Assembly (NCBI GenBank): GCA_002803225.1
Contig: NXFV01000920.1
Location: 40,343-104,342 of the forward strand
Direction: 5' to 3'
Length of the DNA: 64,000 bases
From: Gamarada debralockiae
Taxonomy: Eukaryota; Ascomycota; Leotiomycetes; Helotiales; Hyphodiscaceae
The stretch's first letter is position 1; every line of letters begins with the position of its first letter. Positions 28,632 through 40,407 of the stretch are shown piece by piece. Both the position numbers and the translations under genes were made by a program. The notes under the pieces are model-generated. The model was not told where the DNA came from. It searched no databases and saw nothing but the letters and a program-made list of their open reading frames with translations.

Positions 28632-28780
28632 TACAACCTACAGGTGGTAATAAATGTAAGACACGTCCGTGCATATAGTCGAAATACGAGTGGTCTGACC
28701 AATCACCTGGTCAGGATACCGTATCTAACTGGTCAGATTATATGGCGTTATTTTACATTTATTACCACCTGTAGGTTGTA
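28632..28780. mobile_element. 149-bp MITE-like element with perfect 28-bp terminal inverted repeats
   Basis: Left end 28632-28659 and right end 28753-28780 are exact reverse complements, beginning TACAACCTACAGGTGG. The outer TA at both ends could be the duplicated TA target of Tc1/mariner-type elements. The interior is non-coding. Confidence 0.85.
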
Positions 28781-30432
28781 TTATCGCTTATTTTACTATC
28801 GCTTAACGTTTCTAAGTCACTTATAATCTTTAGATCGCTGAATATATTAATAATCGTCTTTATATCGCTTATCATCGATGCTTTGAATTAAAGGATGGAA
28901 TGTTTAATGCGAAGTGTTCAAGGTTTAGGGCGCAAACTTCATTCTTTAAGCTAGCTTCCATTCGCAAGATATCCTTCGCTACATCACACTAATCATCTAA
29001 GCACCACAACAGATCCTTGAATTCGGTATACCAAATTCCAAACGCTCCCTACGTAATGATGACCTTACTCTGCATGACCCTGGACTCATAGGGGAAAGGT
29101 ATCACTTCATCCTTAACAAGGCTCTCCCATTCGGCCCTTTAAGGTATTCATAGCCCCTATAATCGCGGCGCTACGTACCTAAATCAACTTACTATAGATG
29201 CTTAATGTAAAGCGATGGGAAAAGGCAGCCCAAATTCAAAATTCCCCAACCCTATAAACCCCCTCTCCTATAGTTAGGATTATAGCATTCTTCAAATCGA
29301 GCCAATATCGGTTATAATGTCTCTATTCATACATTGGATCTGCCTAAGTGGTGAGATAGGCATCGCTTCCTATTGCCTGATGGAGAATGACTAGGCCTTT
29401 AGATAGGGATTTTGTTAGGCCTCGCCATAGCGATGCCCTTCATGTGCAGAGGCATGGAAAGCAATTCGTGCCTCAAAGTTACCTCGCATATATCAGAGGC
29501 GCAGTTGCAATGACACTATACGAAACACAGAGAAGCTGGCTTGGATCTGAGATAAGAAAGCCACAAACCATGCTATCGGTGTACATCATTAGAGCATGAA
29601 TCGTTTAAGCCGTATCGCACTTAGAACGGAGGATCGCCCATATTATGCAGATCTCGTAGTGGATTACGAGCTCTCGAGTTATACAAAGTAAGGGAATACA
29701 GAAATTCTGCTTTATAATGGCTTTCATGCTAAGGAATGAGCATCTGCCTTTCATTCACACCTGCTTTAATTAGAAAGGGTTTCCAATGCCGAGTAGTGGG
29801 ACTCTAAGAATCTGCATTAATACCTCTTACGTCCGCTTTAGCTGGATGGGGTTTCTTATATAAAGAGGCGAGCTAATGCTATCCCAGATCCATTTTTCAT
29901 ACTATTAACTTAGTATTGGGATAATCTGACCCCCAATTTATTAAGCACCATCACCAATGTCCCGCTCTATATCCACTGCTTGAGTTATACCCTATGATGG
30001 GTGGATTCTAGTCACATTTTATGCTTGATATCAGTGACTTAGTGTGAGTGTGCATTATGGCTTATCGTGTGGCGGTATGGCCAAATTCATGCAGCTGAAC
30101 CGGAGATTGTGAACGGTTTGATTCTGGGACGGATAAGAAAGAGGAATCAGGAGCTGCACATCCCAGTTCAATCATCACATATAACCTTTCATCGCCATCT
30201 TCATCATTACATCACCATCTTCGTCTTTGCCTTCATCATTATCATCACATCAATCACATCACATCACCATCCATCATCACATAACAATTTTCATCGCTGC
30301 CTTCGTCACCATCAAATTATTCAGCATACCTCGCAACATGGCTATCCGCAGACCCCAAGGACCCCAAGGAACAACGAGGACTTTACGATCGAGAACAAGA
30401 GACACCATAATGTAGCAGTGGAATTTTCAAAC
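28781..30432. other. Gene-poor, degenerate sequence
   Basis: No ORF has a recognisable domain. Position 30172-30312 is a simple-sequence region rich in CATCAC/ATCATC. The ORFs there are low-complexity His/Ile runs. Confidence 0.5.
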
Positions 30433-31030
30433 TCAAAGAGTCCCTCTAAACATCAGCAAGCTTCGTCGTGCCTCGCGGTGGACCCGCCGTCGGGAGACGC
30501 CCGGTCCGACAATGAGGTCTGTCGTGGGCGGGAAGGTTGATGGATCCCCGATATGGTCGAAGTGGTTGTGCGACCAGATGATAGCTTCGACATCTTTACT
30601 TCGGATGCCGAGGTTGCTTGCGTCACTATCTAGCATGGATGAGATATCATGCTCTCCGGGGGTTACGGTAGTTGTTGCTTTGATAAGTGACACGATTTTG
30701 GGGCCATAATTATCCAGTCTTTGCGAACTCCTAGGTCAAAAACTATGTGACGGCTGCCGTCAGAGATGAGGAAGCAGTAGACTGGTGAATGCGAGCTATT
30801 GAAGCCGGGGATTTGCGGGTGAAGGAAGAGCTTGGGGTCGATGTAGAGGAGTGTGTTGCTGGAGTATGTTAATAATTTTGTAGGATAATCACAATACCAG
30901 TTGGTGAGATATTGAAGAAAACAAGAACTGACTTACGTGTCGATAACCCTGACGTCTACTGTCGACCTCGAATCTGGTATACTGAGTTCCGGTGGGACTT
31001 TAGAGCAACGAGGAGGGAATGAGACTCGGG
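30433..31030 (-). pseudogene. Broken metallo-beta-lactamase-fold hydrolase gene
   Basis: On the minus strand, an exon ending at 30937 (GTAAGT donor) joins at 30858 to a frame reading LYIDPKLFLHPQIPGF, HSPVYCFLISDGSRHIVFDL and GVRKDW. At about 30712 the frame shifts by one base, and the next frame continues NYGPKIVSLIKATTTVTPGE and WSHNHFDHIGDPSTFP, where HNHFDH is the HxHxDH zinc motif of the fold. The rest of the domain after LIVGPG is missing or unrecognisable. The start codon is not clear. It once encoded a lactonase-like enzyme, by family resemblance. Confidence 0.7.
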
Positions 31031-32195
31031 CATATTCTAAGTTCCTATTTTTTCTAGGTGTCAGTACCTTAGAGTATCAACGCTTTAATCAAATGTATTA
31101 ATACATTACTAAATCCAATGCCCATTTTCTCCCAATCTTTAGCCTGGTTTGGATTTTTACTCAGGGATTATTGATTTACTCGGGTATGGAACTTCAGGTG
31201 CGTAAGGTAAGCAAAGAGGTATATACATGCGTTAGGGGCACCAAAGGCCGATAGCTACGGAGTACAGCCACCCAGACCATAATTCGAGACTACAGAAACA
31301 GCAATTTGGTAGCAGAGGTAGCAGAGCTTATGCATTCGAGACAGAAACCTGATCATATGACACATGACACATGACTCGCGTCAAATTTTCAACTCGTAAG
31401 AAATGACTACTTTGTATTTCTGCATGACTCGGACAGATATTCTCCGATCGAGCGGTTTTCGCTCTGCTTCTACAAAAGCATCACACAGCATGTATTTCAG
31501 CATCCTTCCTTCAACGGTTCTTGCTTCTATGTCCTTCTTACAAGCCCACAACCCGCAAGCTAGGCACGAGCCTCCGCCATGAGTAGCGACTAGCCCTACT
31601 GCCTACCTCGTCGTTGCCTTCGGATATAAGCAAATGTGTTTTGTTGTTGTTAGTTCGTTGCAAAACCGATAATGCAAAGTTCATAACACTCAGCTCATTT
31701 CACCCAAAATAAAACCACCTTTCTATAAAGTCTTCATTGGAAATGAATCAACCAAGCCTTTGCGATGTATTGCAGCATTACCCGATCGAAGAACAACTCT
31801 GGCCACATCTCCAAATAGCAGAGATAACTTCTCTACTTTTTCGGAATGGTATGAATCCTGGAGGTATGCGGGGTGTTGGCGACCCATGAGAAGCCAGGTT
31901 CTTTACAAGTCAATCTCGCTCTTTTCATTCCTCTCAAGCATGATAATTGGCTGATAGGGGATTCAATAGGCCGGTGATGATGGCAAGCGCCAGCCTTCTT
32001 ATTTGGAGCTCGAAATTGCGCAAGAGCTTCTACAAGAACACCAGCACTGCCTGCTTCACTCGCCAAAGAAGGATCCGACCAATGTTGACAAGATGTGATA
32101 CATTAGTTTCTACGGATAAGGGAGGAAAAAATGGATTGGTATTAAACATAAGGAAGTGACTCAACACACACCCGACCAGACTTCTATCTTACACA
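31031..32195. other. Intergenic, no supported gene
   Basis: A 50-codon frame from 31743 (LCDVLQHYPIEEQLWPHLQI) is weakly F-box-like but too short and unsupported. Confidence 0.4.
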
Positions 32196-33266
32196 TCAAA
32201 CGGTGCGCAGGTTGGCCAAGATACCAGGTTGCAACTCTTCCAGCCTTTTGCATAGCAAATCCCAAACATAGTTGCCCCTTTTAACACCCTCATCGCTTGT
32301 AACTATATCGTCATATACCAGCTGTCCATCTGATTGCAGGTATTGACCATGAGTCTCTCTTCCGGAAGAAGCCGCTGTCACTATCCTTCTAGCTCCCTCC
32401 TCTGCTGGGCGAGCAAAGATAAATTCAAACACTTTAAAGATCACTTTGATTTGAAGAGGAAGTCCATTGGCGATGCCAGTTTTGCAGAACATTGGATCGA
32501 CGGAGTTGATGACAATGGGGTTTGGATCTTGAGTTTTGAGCGGATCAACGATGGAAGATAGCTTGATGATCGCCCAGTTGAGCAAGAGCTTCGAAACGTG
32601 GTATCTAACATTAAATCTCATCAGCGAATTTTTCTCTTGGCACCATGATTGCATTACGACTTACTGGTTCTGACTCGCCATAATCACATTCTTCTCGTCA
32701 CCCATATAGGCAAAGATGTCGTCGCCAGGGTTCTCAGGGTACTTTGCAAGCCTATACAAAGCAGACTCCGTAAAAGTCATATGCGGCGTGACCCCGAATG
32801 TCTTTGCAGTCTCCTTCAATTTAGGAACAAGCTGTATTGCGAGCAACATCGTGCCGATGACATTCACACCTACAGCCTGCTCTGTCCCATAAGAAAGGTT
32901 GAAATTAACAGTCGAGACTCCAGCATTGTTGAGCAACACATCTAACCGGGGGAGTTTGTTGGCACGGTCGACAAACGCCTTAATAGAAGTGACGGACTCG
33001 ATATCGAGTTCCCACACTTCGAGAACATCTGTACTGCATCGCAATGCAGATAGGATTTCGAGCTTGGCTTTGTCGCCCTTGGATTTGTTACGGCAGGCAA
33101 TGATCACTTTGCTAGCACCGAGGCGAACAATGTGTTTGACGGATTCTTTACCCAGCCCTGAATTACCACCGGTGACGATGGCGGTTTTGGAAGCAAATGA
33201 AGCGGTGGGTTTGGGAACATTGAGCACCCATTGCCTGTGGACAAAATGGCTAAAGTAGGAGGGCAT
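32196..33266 (-). CDS. Short-chain dehydrogenase/reductase (retinol-dehydrogenase-like)
   Basis: Exons 33266-32665 and 32604-32196, with a GTAAGT..TTAG intron, give 336 residues. The Rossmann glycine motif is TGGNSGLG (about residues 33-40), NNAGV follows at about 119, and the YxxxK catalytic pair is YHVSK, which is split by the intron. The catalytic serine region reads HMTFTESALY, where the usual SS is replaced by threonine and a later serine, so activity deserves care. The N terminus MPSYFSHFVHRQW is hydrophobic-aromatic, as in membrane-linked family members. It probably oxidises or reduces a lipophilic alcohol or ketone with NAD(P). It is divergently paired with a Zn2Cys6 regulator 440 bp away. 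Confidence 0.88.
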
Positions 33267-33705
33267 GATTTAGTTGAACGATTCAACGGGATGGTAAGAA
33301 AGTAAACTTGTACTTGCTCTCAGGTAGGATGACGAGGCCATTCATATAGAAAGCAGTAATACAAAGGGAAAATAAGTCCATGGAGATGATCAACATTATT
33401 AATGCAGCAATAATTTGAAGATCCTTTTGAAGTCCATGGAGTTAACTGAGGTTTATGAGTGGCTGACGTAAGTCACGTGTTGACTTAAATATAACAAGGG
33501 TGACGGGTCTAGCGAGGATGACAGGAGAAAAGGACTACTAAAAGCTCAGGTATTTTCCCCACTCGGCCTAATCTCAGCTCCGAGGAAGGGTGGTTAGATT
33601 GCGATCCAGGACACGTACTTTTTCTACCTGTTACTCCAAAACTCTTCTTGAGGCTTATGTGACAAGAATCATCACACATATTTACCACTCCACTTCCCCC
33701 CTACC
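33267..33705. promoter_or_regulatory. Shared divergent promoter of the SDR and Zn2Cys6 genes
   Basis: A 439-bp non-coding interval separates the two start codons. Divergent regulator/enzyme pairs of this kind are often co-regulated. I do not identify a specific operator. Confidence 0.45.
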
Positions 33706-36092
33706 ATGCAGCATGAACGACGGAACATGCCGGCTCCTATGCCCGTAAACCAATACAAAGCCGGTCGAAGGGCCCGAATTCCGCTTTCATGTGACCCTTG
33801 CCGCTCCAGAAAGTGTGTCGCTCGACTACCCCGAGTAATGGGGATAGGCCCTAATGGATGACGATAAAAAAAATGCTGACAAAGCTAGGCTAAAATGTAA
33901 TCGCGAGAAACCTTGTCAGAATTGTGCGGCTCGCGATGAACGGACAACTTGCAAGTACAGAGGCTCCAAAAACACACCGACACCGATAGCCCACGATCAA
34001 AATAACCATGAGGATTCAATGCAGCGACGGATAGACAATTTGGAAGATCTGGTAAAGAGACTCATAGCTCAGGGCCAGGTCGGTCTGCCCAAAAATGTAC
34101 CCAATCAACACAGTCCCGTGGCTCCGAATACTTCAGGTGTAGCGTCTATTGCAGATACAGGTTCAACCGTAATCGATGGCGTCCATTCCGTTTACAAAGT
34201 TGCAGATGATTGGCATAATGTACTACAAGAGGTTTGTTGTTTTCTTTTTTACTGCCATTTTCTTTCAATTTTAACTTACAGTTTGCTTTATAAAGCGACT
34301 TTAGACTAATTCTAAATCAGATCAACAAGCTGAAAAAGACCTGGAGCCAAACTCAAGATGATCAGACTGATCATAGCCCCCTCTCATACACGGAGGCTGA
34401 TGGATCGAGCTTGCTCTTCGGCCAAGTCAAGCAAATAGAGATAGCAGAAATATTAGCGACTTTGCCGTTTAAACTTGAAGTTGATAAGTTGATATGCCAG
34501 TTCTTTGATTCCACAACCTTCCCTGTATCGGTTCCTCGTAAGTTATGTTAAACAGTGTCTCACGTTAATCACAAGCTCACAAAACTACTAGCTATCTTGC
34601 ATGAGCCAACTTTTATGCGCGAGGTATTCAATTAACCCACTTCTATTACATTCTTTACTGATCCGTAATAGTACAATGAGCATTGGCGAGACCCTTCCCA
34701 GACAAATATTATATGGCTAGGCCTGCTTTTCTCTATCCTCGGCATCGTCATGCTCTCTTATCACCAATTTGAAGAGCCATCAGAGTATGAAGGAATCTCA
34801 GAGTCACTATTCCAACTCTACCGGCTGCGCACAGCCCAGTGTCTCATCATTGGTGATATTGCTAAATGCCTACCATATACACTTGAAACGTTACGCTTTA
34901 ACGCAACCGCCGAGCTCAATCGACAAGATGATAACAGTCGCGGTCTATGGATCATGACAGGAGTCATAGTTCGGGCCGCAATAAACATGGGCTATCACCG
35001 CGATCCTTCTCAGTTATCCTCTCTTTCTGTTTTGCAATCAGAGTATCGGCGCCGAGTCTGGAATGCGGTAATGAATATGGACGACTTGGCCTCGTTTCTA
35101 GTCGGCTTCCCTCGCATGATGGCAGCAATCTATTCGGATACGAAAGAACCACGCAATATTCACGACTGGGAGTTATCTGAAGAGACAACCGTTCTCCCAC
35201 CATCGAGACCATTAACTGAGCCTACGTCGGCGACCTATGTGATTGTCAAGGGCCGCATAGCTCATGCTCTTGGCCGCATCACCGATTTCAACAATCTTCC
35301 GAGTCTAGGTTCCTATGATACTGTACTCAACCTTGACAAATCCTTGTATGAAGCATATCAGAACATCCCCCCACACATGAAGGTTTACCATGGCAAAGGA
35401 GAATTGAATTCATTCAATAGCCGATCCGGCATTTCCGGCGTGCAGCTCGAATCCCTGTACCACAAAGGAATGTGTACCCTCCATCGAAAATTCATCGCGA
35501 AAGCTAGGTTGGATCCTCAATACAAACTTTCTCGCGATCGATGCCTCTCCTCAGCCTTAGCAATCCTAGATTACCAGCATCTGTTAGAACCATCCTGGTA
35601 TAAATTTTCAGGAGTCAGACAGATGCTAGCTTTCGCCGCTATGATATTGTTTCTCGAATTGGAACACGGACGCAGGGGCCCAGATTTAAATACGACATTT
35701 GATTGCGCCGCTCTTTTGCATGCGTTGGAGAAGTCCTGCACTCTTTGGAGTGAAGCGAAAGGATCTTGTGAGGAGGCCTACGGAGTATATCAAATTCTCA
35801 CAAGTATGCTTTCGAGCTTTCAAACTCCATCGGGGAGTAGCTATTCTCAGACGACGGGAAGTCCTGATCCGCCGTTTGAAATCCCGGGATTGAGTCCGCA
35901 GTTTCAACCAATTAATCGCAGTGTCTCTATGGAGAAGGATATGTTTCGAATGTCGAATGATGAAATGGATATTGATTGGGTTCGTCTCTCTTAATTTACC
36001 AAAGTAATTACATACTAATCGAAGAACAGGCTACATGGGATGCGTTTATCGAAGAAGCCAGTTTTGAAGACGGAACTGTATATCAAGATTGA
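33706..36092 (+). CDS. Zn2Cys6 fungal-specific transcription factor
   Basis: Six exons in one frame: 33706-33812, 33889-34231, 34321-34537, 34592-34623, 34672-35979 and 36030-36092, 689 residues. The binuclear cluster is split by intron 1: CDPCRSRK then LKCNREKPCQNC and TTCKY, giving CX2CX6CX5CX2CX8C. A short heptad-like linker (IDNLEDLVKRLIAQ) suggests dimerisation. The middle homology domain (PF04082 style) includes PILHEPTFMRE, ARTAQC-like RLRTAQCLIIGD and GIVMLSYHQFEE, with MDDLASFLVGFPRM later. The last exon gives the short acidic end ATWDAFIEEASFEDG. It probably acts in the nucleus on the divergent SDR gene, though this is inference from position. Exon 4 is only 32 nt. Confidence 0.9.
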
Positions 36093-37012
36093 CTAACAGG
36101 CTTTGACTAATTATCTGGAGGCAAACACATTTCACTTTGGATTGGATTCAAGTCTCCGTGGTATCCCCTGAATTCTCTCGTTTTTATACTACACCAAAAA
36201 AATTCTAAAAAGCTGTTGATGTCCTGGTTCCTGTTTCTCCTTAAATTTTTCCTCCTAGAAGGTCGAAATTTGTCGTGTTCAGGAAAACAATTCGAAAGAT
36301 TGCACTTTTTCTAAACTAACAACAATTTATCAATTGTACGTCTCACTCTCGCTCATCTGGGACACCAAACCGGTCCCCAGTTACAGGATTTTCCCAATGG
36401 AATTTTCATTCCACAAAATGAAAGTCCATGAATAGAAATAGTACGATAATCAAAACATTTCTCGATTCTTTCACTTCGATTTGTGAAAAGCTGTGCATCG
36501 AGTGTTCCCCGGACGCGTTGGATCAGATCGACGAAGGTAATACAGACTGACCTTGCTAAAGCGCTCCTCTAACTAGGTCTGCAGTATCAGCCGGAATGCT
36601 ACTCCAACGCGATTCAAGCTTGGGGAGGTAATGGTAGAGTAAATTTCTTTCACTCGACCTAAGTCCGGGTCAGTGGCATTTACCCTCTTGGAGTAAAAGA
36701 CCTACAGAAGACTTGTTTTCCGTCAAACTGATACCATGGACATCTTTTAAAACTGCCCTCAAATATCTCGCAGCTCTTCCGATTTAATATCAATATGGAA
36801 CGTGGACTCTCTCGTCTCCTTGTCTAGACCATTGTTATCAGTACAGGAAAGAACTGACCCACTTGTGCTAGAGTAGGAATACCTATGTTATGAGTTGCAA
36901 GTTGGAAATGTAGTGATATAGTAGATAGGTTTTATAATAAAGAGCGATATATAAAGGCTACTCCTCAAGAATCGTTAGAACCAATATTAATTAAGTAAAA
37001 CAAGCCTATAAA
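36093..37012. other. Intergenic, convergent 3' ends
   Basis: Between the 3' end of the Zn2Cys6 gene and the 3' end of the caspase-like gene. No gene recognised. Confidence 0.5.
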
Positions 37013-39609
37013 CTAGCAAGAATTAGGATCAAACTTCTCAAACGTGAGATCCGGCGTATTGCGAAAATACGCAGTAACCCCTAGCGGCACCCTGTCGTTC
37101 TGGATGTACAAGACCTTGCGTGGACCAACGAAGATACTGATGACACCGAACTCCTCTCTGCCTGAAAAGAAAGGAAACATGGCCTTGCTGCTTTCGGGAT
37201 TGGTTTGTTGAGGAAGAAGGGTCTTCTTCGTCGCCGGACTAACAAAAGCCTAGAGAAGCAGGTCAGGAATCTGGTCTGTAGTTACAGAGGGGGTTTTACT
37301 GTTGCGGAGAAGTGAAGACCTCCCCCGATTGTCGATGCATTCACTCCCAGGCTGGTTAACAGCCGCGATGGGCGGCATCTGGACACTACGACTGTGATCT
37401 CTTCCGTGTGTTGATTGACAACCCAGACGCAAGGCGGTATTCCTTTTAAGACTCTAGTCATCGCCCCAATCATTCCCTGTTTCAGTCAGAAACTGATGTT
37501 TGACTGGACAACCACGCCTGACATTTTACCTTTGGTGCTGCATCTCCACCTGGAGCAGTAATATTGAAGTCCGATATTTGTTGCCAATCCTGTGTATCCT
37601 CCGGCTCTGGCAGGTTGGCGCTTAAAATTGGGGTATGATCACAATCTTCTTCCCATTCTTCGCTTTCAAGTCGATAAGTGCTTCCATAGTCCAGTTCGTC
37701 ATTCTAAAGCGGCTTTTGAAAGCTGGTCGGCCTTCCAATCGGTGTAGGAAGCTTTGGTCGAAGTAGGAATGGAATCTGGATAATATCATAGAGAACTCCA
37801 ATTCCCTTGGCCTCGGCTCCAATTCCTCGCGGGCCGCCGTAGGCCATGCTGCGAATGATGCTTTCAAGCTGCGAGCGCTGCGAAGCAGTTCTTCCCTCTC
37901 CATTCTTTCGTCCCTCTGGGGTCACTAAATACTGTAGATCTGCTGGCTCGTTCGAAATGACGAAAATCAAACTTTCTTCGACCGGTTGAAGTTTCGGAAC
38001 GCCGTCTGGCCAGGAAACTGGCAGGCCAGTAGGCTTGCCGTTTTGTTGGTCGATGGTATAGTGCTCGTTGGGGACCAATTCTATGCCAGTGGGAGAGGCT
38101 GCAATCGAACTTATATCTCCATTGACCTCAATATTGAAGACAGACACAAATACCGTGGACCATTGGTCCAAATTGTGCAGATGGATATAGACGTGTGAGT
38201 CTTCCGTCACCAAATCTCGGCCATTTGGGAGAACCACACGCCGTCGAACTCCGTTATTCATCAAGCCAAGTTCGACGTAGACCTTACGCGTTAGTTTCTC
38301 TTGTCGAATCTCGCACTGAAGAGATAGAAGATGTTGCGCTCTGGCCAACTTCTCTGCACTCTTAATAGCTGTCTCGACGACGAACGGTGATGGGATATCA
38401 CCGCGAAACTCATGGCAGGCAACCTGAACTCCGCTATTATTCACAAGAATGATCTGCTGGCCATCCCGGACAAATGTCACCAATTCTGTCGACTCCTCGT
38501 CGTTGGAAATGTTCCTTAGGAATTTAGACCGATCAATCCTTCTCAGCAAAGTGGGGAGATTGCCTGGAGTCACGACAGGCCACTTATATGGAACCTCGCT
38601 GTCGAGAAATGCTAGAGCTCCTTCTTTTGGTAGACTGCTATGCCCATTCCTGAAAGCAAGGCTTACTGAGGACCGGAAGCCTGTGACATGATCGACTTTT
38701 GCTTCGGCAATCTGCATAGACGATTCAGAGGGTTGCGTCCCGAAAGGCATGATGCTGTAGACGTTCCCCTCATAAACACAGCCCACACGACCTGCGTGGA
38801 TCTCGGGAATGTTATTTTCCAGCTTTATGAGAAGTTCTGTCGATTCCATTTCTTTCAGGGAGAATGGTAAACTGCACATTCACAAGCTCTTTGACTCTCA
38901 GGACGATAGTCCTCCAAGGCAACTCTCTGCCGCTTGCCTCTTTCATCGCAACGATCAGTGCTTCCGTCAGCACACCCACTTTCTTCCCCTCTGCATCTTC
39001 ATATTCCCACGCAGTTTCAGAAGCAGCTGCGGCAGCTATCCGTACCACATAACGATTGCCTTCCATGGAGTAGTCTGCTTCGATGTGTCCTTCCTCCTGA
39101 AGTTGTTGAATGTGTTTCTGAATATCGAGACCACGAGCCGCTGGAACGTTCTTGGGAATAGCTTTCTTGCCATGATGCGGATCGCGAGCCATCTGACCAG
39201 AATGACAACAATCTAAAATTACAGATACGTTGTGTGTCCTATCCGTGGTTTCCCGTAGTAAGTTCGACAACTCCACATCGAGGATGCCTCGGAACTGGCC
39301 AGGCTCGGATTTGTAGTCTAAGGGAACGATGAAATGATGCCGGAATTTCTTGGCGGAGCTTCCTTCGAGCATGATTTCTCCTCCATGTCCGGAATAGTAT
39401 ATGACAACTGCATCGTCGGCAGAACTTTCTAGGTTGAGCTTCTTCCATGCGGCTCGGATACCATCCCGGGTAGCGCTGGAACCGCAGCATCGGCTCAGAA
39501 TAAAGCCTTCAGCCTTGAGGACCTCAGCGATCGATTCGACATCGTCGTCAGTGCCCGTAAGAGCTCCATAGGGGCTGGAGATGAGCAGGGCACGCTTCGC
39601 TGGATCCAT
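37013..39609 (-). CDS. Caspase-like (C14) protein with long C-terminal region; frame disrupted
   Basis: The ATG at 39609 opens a caspase-like domain: KRALLISSPYGALTGTDDDV, catalytic His in YYSGHGGE (about 39385) and catalytic Cys in ILDCCHSG (about 39208). At about 38835 the frame slips by one base. The expected PExxGxxRLL junction reads PERNGIDR in the first frame and LLIKLENN in the second. The second frame then runs about 378 codons to a TAG at 37704-37706. The same frame continues past it (NDELDYGSTY) to 37530, then exons 37476-37300 and 37249-37013 with good introns (GTAAAA..CAG and GTAAAA..TAG). The last part reads WVVNQHTEEITVVVS, EEFGVISIFVGPRKVLYIQN and VPLGVTAYF, a motif set I have seen as uncharacterised fungal protein. 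An intron removing the TAG is possible only with a weak GTTCTC donor. The gene is a recent pseudogene, two genes, or carries sequence errors. Confidence 0.7.
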
Positions 39610-40407
39610 GGAGCGGAATCTTCAACCGAGCTTGTGTTGACAACTGCAGGTATTGATTGAACCTCCGTATGCGTTTCTAATCTGAGTGCAATCTATTCTC
39701 GGTCTTTTTAATGAGATTTCTCTTGATAGAGAGCGAGCGGTTACTTACTGCTGCCCTCCAATAATAACCTCGATGCGGGGGAATCTTTCTTTCAATACTA
39801 TTAATTTAGTTACTTCCGTAGGCCACTGTAAATTGCTAGCGATCCAGCTATCTTTCGAAGAGGCTGTGCTCTGACAGCAAACTTCGCGCCATACACCACA
39901 ACGAAGAACTGCCCAAAACTGCCAGGTCTCTTGGGTCAGTATTTGCCCCTGCGAGGAGCGGGGTTAAGGCTGACTTGCAGCAAAATCTTTAACAGGCAGA
40001 ACGCCACGATACGACGCGTCATTCTTAGTAGTACAATACTTCTGCATTGCAACTCGGTGAGAGAGCAAAGTGCGGGTGGCGGATTCGCCAGGCAGAAACC
40101 CTTTGGAAGACGCACTAGCATGGAAAAAAAGCACATGCTGGCTGAGATGCAGGCTTTTGACGGAGGCAGCTGAGAGTTCAGTGTTTTGGCTGTGTCTTTG
40201 CTTGAATCTAACGCCGCGTGGTGAGTGGATGTCAAGTACAGGAGGCAAATGAGAGCTGAGATATGTGAATCGTCGCCCAAAAGGGCTGTCTTCGGTAGAC
40301 ACCACCTCTTTTCCACGTATACGACATCTATCAGTTCCGCTGGTATTTGAGACAAAATTCCCGATTTATTCTGTTCATCGACAGAATACCACTCATCGAT
40401 AAGTGAA
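39610..40407. promoter_or_regulatory. Divergent promoter region of the caspase-like and TPR-CHAT genes
   Basis: A 798-bp interval lies between the two divergent starts. No ORF with a motif. It probably contains promoters for both protease-family genes, which would couple their expression. Confidence 0.4.

Noticed and set aside
30067..30540. 157-codon plus-strand ORF rich in His and Ile
   Set aside because: Translation of CATCAC-type simple sequence running into the antisense of the lactamase relic.
31743..31900. Short F-box-like frame
   Set aside because: Only about 50 codons with weak resemblance; no continuation.
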